DNA of 64,000 nucleotides, from the NCBI RefSeq assembly GCF_004405125.1, contig NZ_SORX01000001.1:317780-381779 (forward strand). The letters are read 5' to 3'. The notes below the pieces were generated by a model, which did no database searches, was not told the origin of the DNA, and saw only the letters and a list, made by a program, of their open reading frames with translations. Positions 16,518 through 26,403 of this stretch are shown piece after piece; within the stretch, counting starts at the first letter, position 1, and the number at the start of each line of letters is the position of its first letter. The DNA comes from Jeotgalibacillus salarius (GTDB lineage: Bacteria > Bacillota > Bacilli > Bacillales > Jeotgalibacillaceae). The position numbers and the translations under genes were made by a program.

Positions 16518-17750
16518 TTAATAGAAACGTTTAAAACTTTCGAATTTAGATTGCCAGTAGGAGTTTGAAAGGCTCGAGATGACTACACCATTGTCTCCGG
16601 CATGGATAAATTGATTGCCGCCAATATATATGCCTACGTGCGAAATTCCTTTTTTATATGTATTTTCAAAAAACACAAGGTCTCCAGGCTGTAGGTTGCT
16701 TACTTCAAACGATCGTGCATGCTGTCCTTCAGCGTTTGTTCTGGCAGTGCTGAATCCGGCTTTTTGATAGACATAGTGGATGAAACCGCTGCAATCAAAT
16801 CCGCCTGGCGTTGAACCACCCCATGCATATGGAGTGCCGAGGTGAGATTGAGCTTCCAATAGAAGTGCATCAATATTTCCGGCAGTTTCAGTTTGATTAT
16901 GAGTGATTTGAGATGGACCGGTTGATGGTTGAGTCGATTGAACCGTACCTTTTAACTGGAGTGATTGTCCAACCCTGATTAAGTCAGAAGAAAGCTGATT
17001 GGTACGTTTTAATTCCACCAATGACATTTGGTGCATCATGGCAATTTTGCTTAGAGTATCTCCACTTTTAACAATATGGACTTTTGCTGAAGCAGCTGAT
17101 TGTGATGCTGGTGGATTTGGCTGCTTAGTTATCATTTGACCGTTCACAGTAAGCTTTTGACCTGCGTATATCACGTGACCGCTTAAACGATTCATTTCCA
17201 TTAATTTTGACAAACTGAGACCGTGTTTAACAGCAATTTTCGATAGATTGTCACCCGGCTGGACTGTATAGACTCCTGCATTTGAAACAATAGTGCTTGG
17301 CGCATTCGAATGACTATTGCTTTGAGCTGAACCTTTTAGTTTCAATGACTGGCCTGGACGAATGATGTGGGATGTCAGCTGATTAATTGATGTTAAATCA
17401 GTCAAAGTCATATTTGACTTACGTGCGATTGCGGACAGCGTATCACCGGGTTGGACAATATAAACTGCTGCCTGAGAACCTGCAGATGTCGAGTTTTTCG
17501 AAGACGCATTAGCCGCTGATAAGGAGACTGGTTCGCCTGACACTTTCAGCATCTGATTTGGTCTAATAATCTCAGAGCTTAAGTTATTGAGTTTTTTTAT
17601 ATGATCGACAGAAGTTTGATACTTGTTCGCAATCTTCCAAAGAGAATCCCCGCTTGAAACCTTATGTGTACTGGCATGTGCTTCTGAATCGAATCCTCCA
17701 AAAGTTGCCACTGCTACAGTCGCTGCAGCCGTATATAACCACTTCCTCAA
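16518..17750 (-). CDS. Cell-wall hydrolase, four LysM domains plus NlpC/P60
   Basis: A secreted endopeptidase of about 410 residues. After a signal peptide ending near SEAHA come four LysM peptidoglycan-binding repeats (about 32-75, 99-142, 163-206, 227-271) separated by Ser/Asn-rich linkers. A C-terminal NlpC/P60 domain (about 297-413) has the catalytic Cys in DCSGF (323), His in SHVGIYIG (374) and a third polar His in FIHAGD. This is the LytE/LytF/CwlS architecture of D,L-endopeptidases active in cell separation. The likely start is TTG at 17750 (MRKWLYTAAA); the GTG at 17759 is too close to its AAGGAG. Confidence 0.92.
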   Translation of the reverse strand: MRKWLYTAAATVAVATFGGFDSEAHASTHKVSSGDSLWKIANKYQTSVDHIKKLNNLSSEIIRPNQMLKVSGEPVSLSAANASSKNSTSAGSQAAVYIVQPGDTLSAIARKSNMTLTDLTSINQLTSHIIRPGQSLKLKGSAQSNSHSNAPSTIVSNAGVYTVQPGDNLSKIAVKHGLSLSKLMEMNRLSGHVIYAGQKLTVNGQMITKQPNPPASQSAASAKVHIVKSGDTLSKIAMMHQMSLVELKRTNQLSSDLIRVGQSLQLKGTVQSTQPSTGPSQITHNQTETAGNIDALLLEAQSHLGTPYAWGGSTPGGFDCSGFIHYVYQKAGFSTARTNAEGQHARSFEVSNLQPGDLVFFENTYKKGISHVGIYIGGNQFIHAGDNGVVISSLSNSYWQSKFESFKRFY

Positions 17751-17918
17751 CCCGCACACTCTCCTTCATCCCGTAAACTCTAAATAAACATTTCTCGTGA
17801 TTTTTCTGATAATTAAAACATAAGTCTATATTACGTTGTTTTTAGAGTAAAAGGATATTACAAAAGTGTTACAAATTTTATATAAAAGGGTTCTTTGTAC
17901 GTGGTTATCATATTATTT

Positions 17919-18058
17919 GTACTCATTGGGGACGGAGGTTAAGTTGTCATTTCATGTACACATCAGGGACAGACTTAAAATATTTTCCTACGAGACCAAG
18001 ACAAAACTTTCCTCATCCCTGCCCCCTGACATGTACTTTTATTGATCACGTACCCTCC
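17919..18058. repeat. Composite nested repeat with decayed right arm
   Basis: The left side is intact (ATTGGGGACGGAGGTTAAGT, ATGTACACAT, CAGGGACAGACTT). The right side is degenerate (CATCCCTGCCCCC, ATGTACTTTT, GTACCCTCCGG). It lies between the LysM hydrolase gene and the terminator of the 5'-nucleotidase gene. Confidence 0.8.
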
Positions 18059-18062
18059 GGCA

Positions 18063-18100
18063 TTAAAAAACCAGCCGCCATAAAATAAAGGCAACTGGTT
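18063..18100 (-). terminator. Rho-independent terminator of the 5'-nucleotidase gene
   Basis: On the minus strand AACCAGTTGCC pairs with GGCGGCTGGTT with one mismatch, followed by TTTTTTAAT. It starts about ten bases after the gene's stop codon. Confidence 0.8.
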
Positions 18101-18108
18101 CCATTCAT

Positions 18109-20628
18109 CTACTCTTCCAACAGCATATAAATTACTTTTGCGGCCTGGGCACGAGTGGCTGGATGTTGTGGCCCGAAGTCGCCGTTGTTAAAGCCTTTCA
18201 TATAGCCAAGTTTAGTTACTGTGCTGACTTCCTCAGTGAAGTAGATGAGGTATTGGTCATTGTAGTTTCTTGTTATTTCTGGTTTGTATTCTGTATTGTT
18301 TTTATGATTATAGGCACGTACGAGCATAACAGCCATTTGCTCACGGGTGATTTCACGGTATGGTGCAAATGTGTTTTCTGTAATGCCTGTTGTGATGCCT
18401 GCTTCATATGCTGCATTGATTTCGGCAGCGTATGTGCCGGTTACGTCATCAAAGTAGTTGTCGCCTTCTGCCGTTAAGTTTAGTGAACGAACGAGAAAGG
18501 CTGCAAATTGGGCACGTGAGACTTTGCCTTCCGGGTCAAATGTGCCGTCCGGCTTCCCGTACACCACGCTTTTTGCAGCAAGAGCTTCAATGTACTCCTT
18601 AGCCCAGTGTCCTTCTATGTCACTGAAATCAACGACAGGTTCTTCTATTTCATTTTTTTCAAATGTCAGATTGTATTTAGCGAAACCGTCTTCACCTTCA
18701 CCTGCATAAGCGATATTGCCGTCTTCTGTCAGGTAATCCTGCGCTTTTGGTGATGATTCAAATACGACATTTACATCAGCATCGATTGGAGCGAACGTCC
18801 AGTTGCTGTCTGCAGAAGGGTTGATTGTGCCTTCTTCTAAAATGTAGTTGATCAGCACGTTACGGTTTTCATCCGGAGATTCGATGATGATGTTGCTGCC
18901 ATCGATGCCAGGGAAACCGCCGCCGCCGCTTGCACGATAATTGTTCGTTGCGACGATAAATTTCTGTTCAGGATCAATCGGCTCTCCGTTGTATTGAAGA
19001 TTTTTGATCCGGTTTGCAGATTCGTCGATTACGTTTCCATCGACATCATATTTCAAAGGTTCAGTTACATCAATTTCATACGTCACGCCGTCAATGACGT
19101 CATAGTTATATGAGCGGAATTCTCCATTTACAAGTGACTGTTCTTCAGTTGAGTCAGGATCAATTGTGTTAAATTGACCAGCTGAGCGCTCAAGCCACTC
19201 TTTTACATCAGCGCCTGTAATCAGTACGGCCTGCAGTGTATTAGGGTACAAGTAGAGATCTGCTACGTTTTTAATCGCAAGCTCGCCGGCAGGAATGTCA
19301 GTGTAATAAGACGAGTCGCCGCGTGTTCCTGCTTTAAATGGCGCACCTGCTGATAAAACGGGAAGTCCTTCATATTCTGTTCCCTCAATATAATTTTCCA
19401 CATACCACTTCTGTGCGTTCGTAACGATCTGAATCGATGGATCATCTTTTACCTGCGCAAAGTAGCTGTTGATCGGCGCAGTTGTTGTTCCTACAGCGCT
19501 TCTTACCCAGTCAACTGTATCGTTGTGATCCTCTTCAATTACTTCATAAAGTTCTTCCACACGGTCAACCAGCGCATTTCCTTCGTCATCAGCAATGCCG
19601 CGCGTTGACGTCTGAGCGTTCATGACTTCCCATTTTCCATCTTTTAACTGAATGTCAAGGTCAACAAGACCAAGGTGGCTCCCCCAATATCCAGGCATGA
19701 CTGATGGCACGCCATTAATTGTTCCTTTTTCTACGTCTACCCCTTCAATGCCGGCATAATCATCAGAGGGGAACACGCCGTGTGAGTGACCGAAAAGAAG
19801 CGCATCGATTCCCTCAACTTTTGAAAGGTCATATGTAGCGTTTTCTTCCATGCCGTTTTGCGTAACAGATCCGATCCCTGAGTGCGGAATCGCAACGATC
19901 AGGTCAGCACCCTCTGCTTTCATTTGCGGAACGTACTTCTCAGCAGATTCCACCATATCTTTCGCAATGACTTCCCCTTCTAAATTAGCTTTGTCCCACT
20001 GCATGATCTGAGGCGGAACAAATCCGATCACACCAACCTTAATCTGATGCTCATCTCCTTCTTCATCAACAACTGTGCGCTCAAGAATTTCATAAGGTTT
20101 AAAATACGACACATCATTTGAAGGCTCATCATCACCATCATCTACATACACATTTGAATTCACATACGGAAACGCAGAGCCCTCAAGTGACTGATCTAAA
20201 AAGTCCAGACCATAGTTAAACTCGTGATTTCCAATGTTACCTGCATCATAATTCATCATATTCATTACTTTATAAACAGGATGTGTCTCGCCTTCTTTCA
20301 ACGGATTCTCCTTAGCAAAATAATCACTCAGCGGATTACCCTGAAGCAGATCCCCGTTATCAAAAAGCAGGCTGTTTTTCGCTTCCCCACGCGCTTCCAT
20401 TACAAGCGCAGCCGTCTTCACCAATCCGTATGCATCCGTCTCCTGATCCTGATAATAATCATAGTTCACAAGATTCGCATGAATATCAGTTGTCTCCAGG
20501 ATCCGAATCTTTACAACATCCTCACCCATCACCTCAGCATACGACACAGCCGGCGTCGCCATCGGAACTATCAGTCCCAAAGCCAAAGCCCCACCAGCAA
20601 ACGCTTTCATTTTACCGCCCTTTTTCAC
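18109..20628 (-). CDS. SLH-anchored 5'-nucleotidase / 2',3'-cyclic phosphodiesterase
   Basis: This exported protein of about 839 residues has a signal peptide (to about 33), then a calcineurin-like metallophosphatase domain. The metal motifs are TTDIHAN (near 48-54), FDNGD, GNHEFNYG, and H-S-H in LFGHSHG. A 5'-nucleotidase C-terminal domain (about 390-600) contains the ASGGGGFPG loop. Three SLH domains end the protein (about 667-841: DIEGHWAKEYI, YFDDVTGTYAAEI, RAQAAKVIYML). It would hydrolyse extracellular nucleotides at the cell surface to recover phosphate and nucleosides. GTG at 20628 has GGGGAGG seven bases upstream; the ATG at 20634 is too close. Confidence 0.92.
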   Translation of the reverse strand: MKKGGKMKAFAGGALALGLIVPMATPAVSYAEVMGEDVVKIRILETTDIHANLVNYDYYQDQETDAYGLVKTAALVMEARGEAKNSLLFDNGDLLQGNPLSDYFAKENPLKEGETHPVYKVMNMMNYDAGNIGNHEFNYGLDFLDQSLEGSAFPYVNSNVYVDDGDDEPSNDVSYFKPYEILERTVVDEEGDEHQIKVGVIGFVPPQIMQWDKANLEGEVIAKDMVESAEKYVPQMKAEGADLIVAIPHSGIGSVTQNGMEENATYDLSKVEGIDALLFGHSHGVFPSDDYAGIEGVDVEKGTINGVPSVMPGYWGSHLGLVDLDIQLKDGKWEVMNAQTSTRGIADDEGNALVDRVEELYEVIEEDHNDTVDWVRSAVGTTTAPINSYFAQVKDDPSIQIVTNAQKWYVENYIEGTEYEGLPVLSAGAPFKAGTRGDSSYYTDIPAGELAIKNVADLYLYPNTLQAVLITGADVKEWLERSAGQFNTIDPDSTEEQSLVNGEFRSYNYDVIDGVTYEIDVTEPLKYDVDGNVIDESANRIKNLQYNGEPIDPEQKFIVATNNYRASGGGGFPGIDGSNIIIESPDENRNVLINYILEEGTINPSADSNWTFAPIDADVNVVFESSPKAQDYLTEDGNIAYAGEGEDGFAKYNLTFEKNEIEEPVVDFSDIEGHWAKEYIEALAAKSVVYGKPDGTFDPEGKVSRAQFAAFLVRSLNLTAEGDNYFDDVTGTYAAEINAAYEAGITTGITENTFAPYREITREQMAVMLVRAYNHKNNTEYKPEITRNYNDQYLIYFTEEVSTVTKLGYMKGFNNGDFGPQHPATRAQAAKVIYMLLEE

Positions 20629-20724
20629 CGTCATTCCTCCCCTATGTATGATTGGTTAGATCAACCAGTTTTATTTTACCATTTGATGGATGGATTTGGA
20701 AAGGTGGAAAAGGAGGGATTGGAT

Positions 20725-20880
20725 TTTGGGGACGGAGGTTGTATTGTCATTTCATGTACACATCAGGGACACACTAAAAACTCTTTCCTACCAAACATTT
20801 CTCATCTCTGTACCTGTCATGTACATTTTTCGACTATGCAACCTATTCTTCAAATGAACATTCTTTGTCAAATGCACATT
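20725..20880. repeat. Decayed composite nested repeat
   Basis: The left arm TTTGGGGACGGAGGTTG and inner CAGGGACACAC are recognisable. The right side keeps only CATCTCTGTACCTGTCATGT and CAACCTATTCTT. It separates the divergent 5'-nucleotidase and CueP-like genes. Confidence 0.7.
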
Positions 20881-20905
20881 TCCTCATTACAGATCACTTC
20901 ACTCA

Positions 20906-20920
20906 TACTATAATGGGGTA
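20906..20920 (+). promoter_or_regulatory. Candidate copper-responsive operator/promoter of the CueP-like gene
   Basis: TACTATAATGGGGTA overlaps a perfect TATAAT -10 element and keeps the GGGGTA half-site typical of CsoR-type copper operators. A near-identical 15-mer (TACTCTAATGGGGTA) lies at 37801-37815, ahead of the decayed CueP copy. Conservation in front of both paralogues supports a regulatory role. The identity of the regulator is inferred. Confidence 0.5.
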
Positions 20921-20949
20921 TACCATACGTATGAGAGGACGATAATTCT

Positions 20950-21483
20950 ATGAATCTTAAATCTCTTTTAGCTTTACTATTTATCTCTGTTCTATTAGTG
21001 GGGTGCAGTAGTGAAGGGAGCGATAAGGCTTCCTCAGTCGACGATGATTCCTTGAATATCAAAGAACTTGTCAATGACTTCAGCACACGTGAAGTTGGCG
21101 CTGAGCAGGCCTCAATCACAGGAGAAACTTTAACAATTACTGAAGATGATGGAAACGAAAAAACACATGATGTCACAAGTGAAGATTTCTTTGTGTCAAT
21201 TGCGCCTTATGTGGAGCAGACACACCAGTGTACGTTTCACAGTCTGACTGGATGTCAGGGTGAAATGGCGGAGGAGACTTTCGACGTTTACATTGAAGAC
21301 TCTGAAGGAAAAGTCATCATCGACGAGCGCATGACCACATTTGAAAATGGGTTCATTGATCTTTGGCTGCCGCGAGATAAGACGTATCAGGTTAAAATTG
21401 ATCATAATGGAATGAGTACTGAAACTGAGATTTCTACGTTTGAAGGGGATCCTACCTGTATAACGACAATGCAGCTCAGTTAA
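20950..21483 (+). CDS. CueP family metal-binding lipoprotein
   Basis: The 177-residue lipoprotein has lipobox LVGC (Cys19). Its body matches CueP: DFFVSIAPYV, then QTHQCTFHSLTGCQGE with two conserved Cys plus His, ENGFIDLWLPRDKTY, and the C-terminal TCITTMQL with a third Cys. Salmonella CueP is a periplasmic copper-binding protein, so this one probably binds copper at the outer face of the membrane. A CsoR-like promoter element lies about 30 bp upstream. A decayed second copy is at 37847-38368. Confidence 0.88.
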   Translation: MNLKSLLALLFISVLLVGCSSEGSDKASSVDDDSLNIKELVNDFSTREVGAEQASITGETLTITEDDGNEKTHDVTSEDFFVSIAPYVEQTHQCTFHSLTGCQGEMAEETFDVYIEDSEGKVIIDERMTTFENGFIDLWLPRDKTYQVKIDHNGMSTETEISTFEGDPTCITTMQLS

Positions 21484-21484
21484 A

Positions 21485-21523
21485 AAGCGGCGTAGGGGAA
21501 TTAATTTCCCTGCGCGGTTTTTC
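21485..21523. terminator. Bidirectional terminator between convergent genes
   Basis: A stem of AAGCGGCGTAGGGGAA with TTTCCCTGCGCGGTTTTT (two mismatches) and a T-run follows the CueP-like gene. It overlaps the stop codon of the convergent lipoprotein gene. Confidence 0.7.
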
Positions 21524-21995
21524 ATTCATTTATCTCAAATTCAGCGGTCAGGTCATACTTGTCATAGTTCCTTGATTGTTTAAAAACCATGATGTCCTTT
21601 ACAATGCGATATTCTCCGTTTTCAAGTGGATCATATTTACCTGACCCCCAAATAGTTTCCCTTTCATAAACGGAACCAGTAGGCAGCTCTGAATACCCTA
21701 TATCTGTAAAATCACCTAATCCATTCATTATTGGGACCCGATACCACTCATCATTGATTTTCTTTTCAAGCACATAAGGTTTACCATGCCGCACCTCCTG
21801 ATCAGAATCATTTTTAATCAGCACAGTCACACCTGTGGTTGAACCTGATCCTTCCTTCACGGTCATACTCACGCCTTCCAACTGATTCACCTCTTCAGCA
21901 TTTGTTGGCTCCCAATCAGTGTCTTCATCACTATTAGAAATACATCCTGTTAAAAGAAGCACAATGAACCCCCCAACAATAATATGCAATTTCAT
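21522..21995 (-). CDS. Lipoprotein with bacterial Ig-like domain (tandem paralogue A)
   Basis: A lipoprotein of about 157 residues with lipobox LLTGC. The body carries VSMTVKEGSGSTTGVTVLIKNDSD and YVLEKKINDEWYRVP, then a GEYRIVK strand. This is an all-beta Ig-like domain of the kind seen in many Bacillus lipoproteins (probably Big_14-like). It shares order and motifs with its neighbour at 22047-22520 (GVSMSVKEGS, YELEKKVEEEWYKVP, GEYRILKG), so the two arose by tandem duplication. GGAGG nine bases before the ATG at 21995 decides the start over an ATG ten codons upstream. The ligand or partner is unknown. Confidence 0.8.
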   Translation of the reverse strand: MKLHIIVGGFIVLLLTGCISNSDEDTDWEPTNAEEVNQLEGVSMTVKEGSGSTTGVTVLIKNDSDQEVRHGKPYVLEKKINDEWYRVPIMNGLGDFTDIGYSELPTGSVYERETIWGSGKYDPLENGEYRIVKDIMVFKQSRNYDKYDLTAEFEINE

Positions 21996-22046
21996 AAAGT
22001 CTTGACCTCCGTTTATGTGAGACATATCTCAAACAATTCTCAATAA

Positions 22047-22520
22047 CTACTTCACTGTAAACTCCGCAGCAAGCGTATTATTACTACCAACATCTGACAT
22101 GTGGTAGCTTGCTCCTTTTAAGATGCGATACTCTCCTTTATCAAGCTTACCGTAAAGCCAGTCCCATTCAATTTCTATTTCTGCTGATGAACCGGCAGCA
22201 ATGGTGTATCCAATAGCTTCAAATCCATAGTTGCCTTCAAAAATAATCGGAACCTTATACCACTCCTCTTCCACTTTCTTCTCAAGTTCATAAGCTTTCC
22301 CATATAAGACCTCGCTGTCAGATTCATTTTCAATGACTACTGTCGCACTCGCTTTAGAAACGGACCCTTCCTTCACACTCATACTTACACCTGCTAAGTT
22401 ATTAACTTCATTTACTTCTGAAGCATCCCAGTTTGCCTGGTTTGCGTTTTCGGAACCACAAGCTGATACAATAACCCAGATAAGTGCCAGCCCGCCTATA
22501 AATTTCAATTTACTTTTCAC
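22047..22520 (-). CDS. Lipoprotein with bacterial Ig-like domain (tandem paralogue B)
   Basis: The 157-residue lipoprotein has lipobox VSAC and an Ig-like beta domain with VSMSVKEGSVSKASATVVIE and ELEKKVEEEWYKVP. It is the tandem paralogue of 21522-21995 and precedes it by about 50 bp on the same strand, so the two probably share a transcript. The start is a GTG preceded by GGGGG. Function is unknown; such domains usually mediate surface protein or ligand contacts. Confidence 0.8.
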   Translation of the reverse strand: MKSKLKFIGGLALIWVIVSACGSENANQANWDASEVNEVNNLAGVSMSVKEGSVSKASATVVIENESDSEVLYGKAYELEKKVEEEWYKVPIIFEGNYGFEAIGYTIAAGSSAEIEIEWDWLYGKLDKGEYRILKGASYHMSDVGSNNTLAAEFTVK

Positions 22521-22721
22521 GGTCAGTCCCCCTTTAAATGATTAGACGCGAGTGACTGGAAAATGTTACATACTAGATATAATCAGAAATTCTAATTTAT
22601 TATGTATAAATGACTATTCATCTTCTAAATGTCCCATTACTTTTGTTATACTTACGCTATCACTTACAGAAAGTTACATATCATTCACTATTAAATTTTT
22701 CTTTTGAAAGTAGGTATAATC

Positions 22722-24002
22722 ATGTCTTTTTTTAAAAATGTACTGAATGTATTTGCAAATAAGCAGGAGATCAAAGAACCCGAGATTTATAAAGCGTTTA
22801 ATGAGCAATCAGTTTTAATTTCTCAGTTAACAAAATTAGCGGATAGTAATGATCCGAGCATTGACATAAAAAAAGTAAAAAATCATTTGAAGCTATTTTC
22901 TATAGGACAAACCGGCGAGAAAAGCGTATTGTTTGAGCTTAAACATTCGATGCTGCCAATTGTCATTCTACATGACGTGTACATTGAATATGGGGATCTT
23001 AGTGCTCAATTAGATTTTGTCGTCATCACTCATCAATTCGTAATGATCATTGAAGTAAAAAAACTATTTGGGAATATAAAGGTAACCGATAAAGGAGAAT
23101 TTCAGCGCGTAATCACTAAAAATAATAAAGTAGTTAATAAAGAGGGGATGTACAGCCCGATCAATCAGGTTGAGCGTCATGTAGCCATTCTTGAAAAGCT
23201 ACTTAAGGAGACAGGCAAAATTGAAAATTGCCCAATCCATTACGCGGTCACTTTTGCAAATCCTAAAACGATCTTAGATGTCTCTAAAAACGCACCACCT
23301 CATATTCAATCAAGTGTAATTCGGCATGACCAAATTAAAACGTTCCTGCTCAATCAATTAGAGAAAAAACCTGCTGTATCTATGTCTGATCAGCAGGTTT
23401 ACGATATAGCAGATACGCTTATCAAACGCAGTACTGAAAAACCATTTAACCGGGCGGATTACTTAACAGACACACCAGCACAAAATCTCACTAGTTCATT
23501 ACCTGATAAAATGAACAACACTCATGACGTTAACTTAAAGCAAAAATTGGTGGACTTTCGACTAAAACGTTCAAGAGAACTGAATATCAAGCCCTATCAT
23601 GTTTTTACAAATAAAACACTGGATCTTATTTTAGAGAAACAGCCTGTAACGATCGAGGATTTACTTTTAATAGAAGGAATCGGCGAGAAGAAAGCTGGAG
23701 AGTTTGGCGATGAAATCCTGGCAATCATTCAGCCCCAGCTTCCTGAAGAGACCCAAGTCCATGCCCCTTCTCCCAAAAGAATAACAAATAACAACAACAT
23801 CAAATCGAATTTAATTGAATTCAGAGCCATACGTTCAAAGGAACTTAACATGAAGCCCTACTACATTTTCACAAACAAAACACTCGACGCTATCATTACT
23901 GAAAAACCAATGACCATGAAAGACCTTTTAAAAATAGAGGGCATTGGTCAGAAAAAAGCTGAGGAGTTTGGTGAGGATATTTTGAAAATTGTTAAAGGAT
24001 AG
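22722..24002 (+). CDS. NERD domain protein with two C-terminal HRDC domains
   Basis: A protein of about 426 residues. The NERD domain (about 60-175) shows GQTGEKSVLFEL, LDFVVITHQFVMIIEVKK with the Asp...E-x-K pattern expected of an active PD-(D/E)xK-like fold, and SPINQVERH. Two HRDC nucleic-acid-binding domains follow (about 270-335 and 352-426), each ending IEGIGEKKAGEFG or IEGIGQKKAEEFG. HRDC domains are otherwise found in RecQ helicases and RNase D. The architecture suggests a DNA/RNA-binding nuclease for repair or defence, which is inference. ATG at 22722 is preferred to a TTG six codons upstream. Confidence 0.88.
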   Translation: MSFFKNVLNVFANKQEIKEPEIYKAFNEQSVLISQLTKLADSNDPSIDIKKVKNHLKLFSIGQTGEKSVLFELKHSMLPIVILHDVYIEYGDLSAQLDFVVITHQFVMIIEVKKLFGNIKVTDKGEFQRVITKNNKVVNKEGMYSPINQVERHVAILEKLLKETGKIENCPIHYAVTFANPKTILDVSKNAPPHIQSSVIRHDQIKTFLLNQLEKKPAVSMSDQQVYDIADTLIKRSTEKPFNRADYLTDTPAQNLTSSLPDKMNNTHDVNLKQKLVDFRLKRSRELNIKPYHVFTNKTLDLILEKQPVTIEDLLLIEGIGEKKAGEFGDEILAIIQPQLPEETQVHAPSPKRITNNNNIKSNLIEFRAIRSKELNMKPYYIFTNKTLDAIITEKPMTMKDLLKIEGIGQKKAEEFGEDILKIVKG

Positions 24003-24146
24003 ATGAAGTAAGAGAATGTGAGGGTGTCAAATTTCTCATGAACAGCCATCGTTTGTCCTTCTAATTTCTTATAATATAAGGCAAAACCTTTGTATCTTCT
24101 TATATATGTTACACTAACATTAATCCAATTTATGGGAGGGTGAATT

Positions 24147-26285
24147 ATGAAAAAAATAATATCTGCAAGTCTACTTAGTGCAGGCGTAATTGCTATATTA
24201 CCGGCGCAAGCATCAGCTTTTAATGATGTTTCGATGTATGAAAAGGAAATTCAATATCTTAGTGAAGCTGGTGTGATTAAGGGGTTTGAAGATGGACAAT
24301 TCAAACCTGCCTCTAGTCTGAACCGTTTACAAGCAATTCAGATGATTTTACGGGAGATGGATGTGACTGATTTTTCTGCTGCAGACCCTGATTTCACTGA
24401 CGTAAACGCCGGCGATTATGGTTATGAAGAGATAGCAAAGGCAGTTGATCTTGGCATCATTTCCGGGAAAACAGACATTGATGGCAACTCTTATTTTGAC
24501 CCATATGGACCTTTGACCAGAGGACAGATGGCAAAAATCTTGTCAGAAGCTTATGAATTAGATCAGGAATGGCGATATTTTTTCAATGATGTGAGCCATG
24601 AACATTGGGCGAAAGATTATATTGACCGCATTGCGTCTGACGTAATCACGACTGGTTATGAGGATCAGACTTTCCGCCCGGAAAATGACATTGAACGCCA
24701 GCATTTCGCTTTGTTTATGGCGCGAATGTTAAACGATGATTTCATTACTGGCACTGAGCTCCAAAACATCAGTTTCATGATGGATCAGGATAAGGAATAT
24801 GTGTTTGAAGAAATCCTTGAAGATGAAACGATCACGTATACATTATCATTTGCCGGTCACACACATGTTAAGGATAATGACTGGGAAGTTTGGGCTCAAA
24901 AGTTTGAAGGTGGAGATCACAAAGACTTATTATACGTCGAAGCTGACAACAGGCTTTACTCTGGCTGGCTTGGATCTGAGTATTTTCCACGTCTAGACTA
25001 TCCAATTTATGATGGAAAAGAATGGAGTTATACCTATGGAAGTGAATCAACCCACCAGATTCTTGACACAGATGCAACAATTACAACGAGAGCCGGTACA
25101 TTCGAGCATGTTGTCGTTCAGGAAGATCTGGTGAGCAACCAAATCCAGTACTATGCACCGAATGTCGGACTGATTAAGAGTGAGTTTGGAGAAGAGAGAG
25201 ACGATTTGAATATATCGACTGAACTTGTGGAAGTTCGGGAGGCTAGTGATGTAATTGCCGATAATCCGGTGCAGACTGAGCTGAATCCTACTGAATTTGA
25301 GACGATTGAGGAAATCGACGGGAAAGCTGTGATTGGTGAGCTTAAGGACCCTGGTGTAGTTCCTGCACCATCGATTGATACAGTAGAAGTAACGATTATT
25401 GTTGAAGAGTATTTTGGAGATTATGAGTCTATGAATGATACAGGACTATTATTTATAAAAAATAATGAGCCGCGCAAAGGTGTCTGGATAGGACTGAAAC
25501 ACCCTGAGGAAAATCTTGAGGCGCTTACAACTTACCTGCAGAAGAAGGTAGATGCTGGCGAGATCCCTTTTGATAGCGTGCACATTTACTACACACCTTT
25601 TACTCAGGATGATCTGAGAGAGCGTACTCGTCTTGTGTCAGACGAGGTACAAAAAATCGCATCACAGCACGAAGGAGCAGGCTCTATTGTAAGCACAGAT
25701 TACAATAATGGTGAAATAATTGTTGAACATAATTTTTTAAATGAAGTTGATCAGAAGAAGTTGCAATCATCCTTCCCGCAATATTCAATACGTTTTGAGA
25801 GAATAGGCACACAAATTCCTGATGATGATAGTCAGCGGATCGTGTGGCCGGATTCATTGGTCACAAATGACCTGACATTAAACGGTCACTACATTATAAA
25901 GGTCGAGGAAGATTCTTTTCTAACTGCTCAGGCAGGTGCTATAGCCGGGGAGCATTTTGACGCAGTCAATTGGTCATTTACAGGAGCTTCAGAGCATTTA
26001 GAGATTGGTCAGCGGGTAAAAGTTGAAGATAGCGGGTTTGTATTTACTTCCTATCCTGAACAGGCTACCGCGGTAATCGTTAATATTCTGCCAACCTACC
26101 TCCCTCAAAGTGCGGACAAAACTGAGGCACAGGTTGTACGGGAATTGATTCAAAAAGAATCTTTCAGTGACTTTGCAATTAAAACAATTTCTGATATTGC
26201 ATTTAATGAACCTGCTGATGAATGGACTATTACCGTTGTGAACAGTATGGATGATGCGGTTGTGGAGATGGTTATAGCGGATTAA
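24147..26285 (+). CDS. SLH-domain surface protein with DUF3221-like C-terminal region
   Basis: The 712-residue exported protein has a signal peptide ending near QASA, then three N-terminal SLH domains (about 25-70, 82-136, 147-195; e.g. LNRLQAIQMILREM, LTRGQMAKILSEAY, HFALFMARML). SLH domains bind pyruvylated secondary wall polymer. A region (about 210-360) with YYAPNVGLIKSEFG is shared with the next gene. The C-terminal part (about 560-650) has GHYIIKVEEDSF and LEIGQRVKVEDSGFVFTSYP, resembling DUF3221. GGGAGGG precedes the start. It opens the SLH island, and its close paralogue follows on the same strand. Confidence 0.85.
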   Translation: MKKIISASLLSAGVIAILPAQASAFNDVSMYEKEIQYLSEAGVIKGFEDGQFKPASSLNRLQAIQMILREMDVTDFSAADPDFTDVNAGDYGYEEIAKAVDLGIISGKTDIDGNSYFDPYGPLTRGQMAKILSEAYELDQEWRYFFNDVSHEHWAKDYIDRIASDVITTGYEDQTFRPENDIERQHFALFMARMLNDDFITGTELQNISFMMDQDKEYVFEEILEDETITYTLSFAGHTHVKDNDWEVWAQKFEGGDHKDLLYVEADNRLYSGWLGSEYFPRLDYPIYDGKEWSYTYGSESTHQILDTDATITTRAGTFEHVVVQEDLVSNQIQYYAPNVGLIKSEFGEERDDLNISTELVEVREASDVIADNPVQTELNPTEFETIEEIDGKAVIGELKDPGVVPAPSIDTVEVTIIVEEYFGDYESMNDTGLLFIKNNEPRKGVWIGLKHPEENLEALTTYLQKKVDAGEIPFDSVHIYYTPFTQDDLRERTRLVSDEVQKIASQHEGAGSIVSTDYNNGEIIVEHNFLNEVDQKKLQSSFPQYSIRFERIGTQIPDDDSQRIVWPDSLVTNDLTLNGHYIIKVEEDSFLTAQAGAIAGEHFDAVNWSFTGASEHLEIGQRVKVEDSGFVFTSYPEQATAVIVNILPTYLPQSADKTEAQVVRELIQKESFSDFAIKTISDIAFNEPADEWTITVVNSMDDAVVEMVIAD

Positions 26286-26403
26286 GGTTACTGCTGGACG
26301 CCGGTAAACTATTAGAATTCCCGGCTTGATTATTTTAAAAGATGAATCTTTTCTGCTACTGTGTCGACAAATGCGTGGGACAAATATTTAGGAGGTTTTT
26401 TTA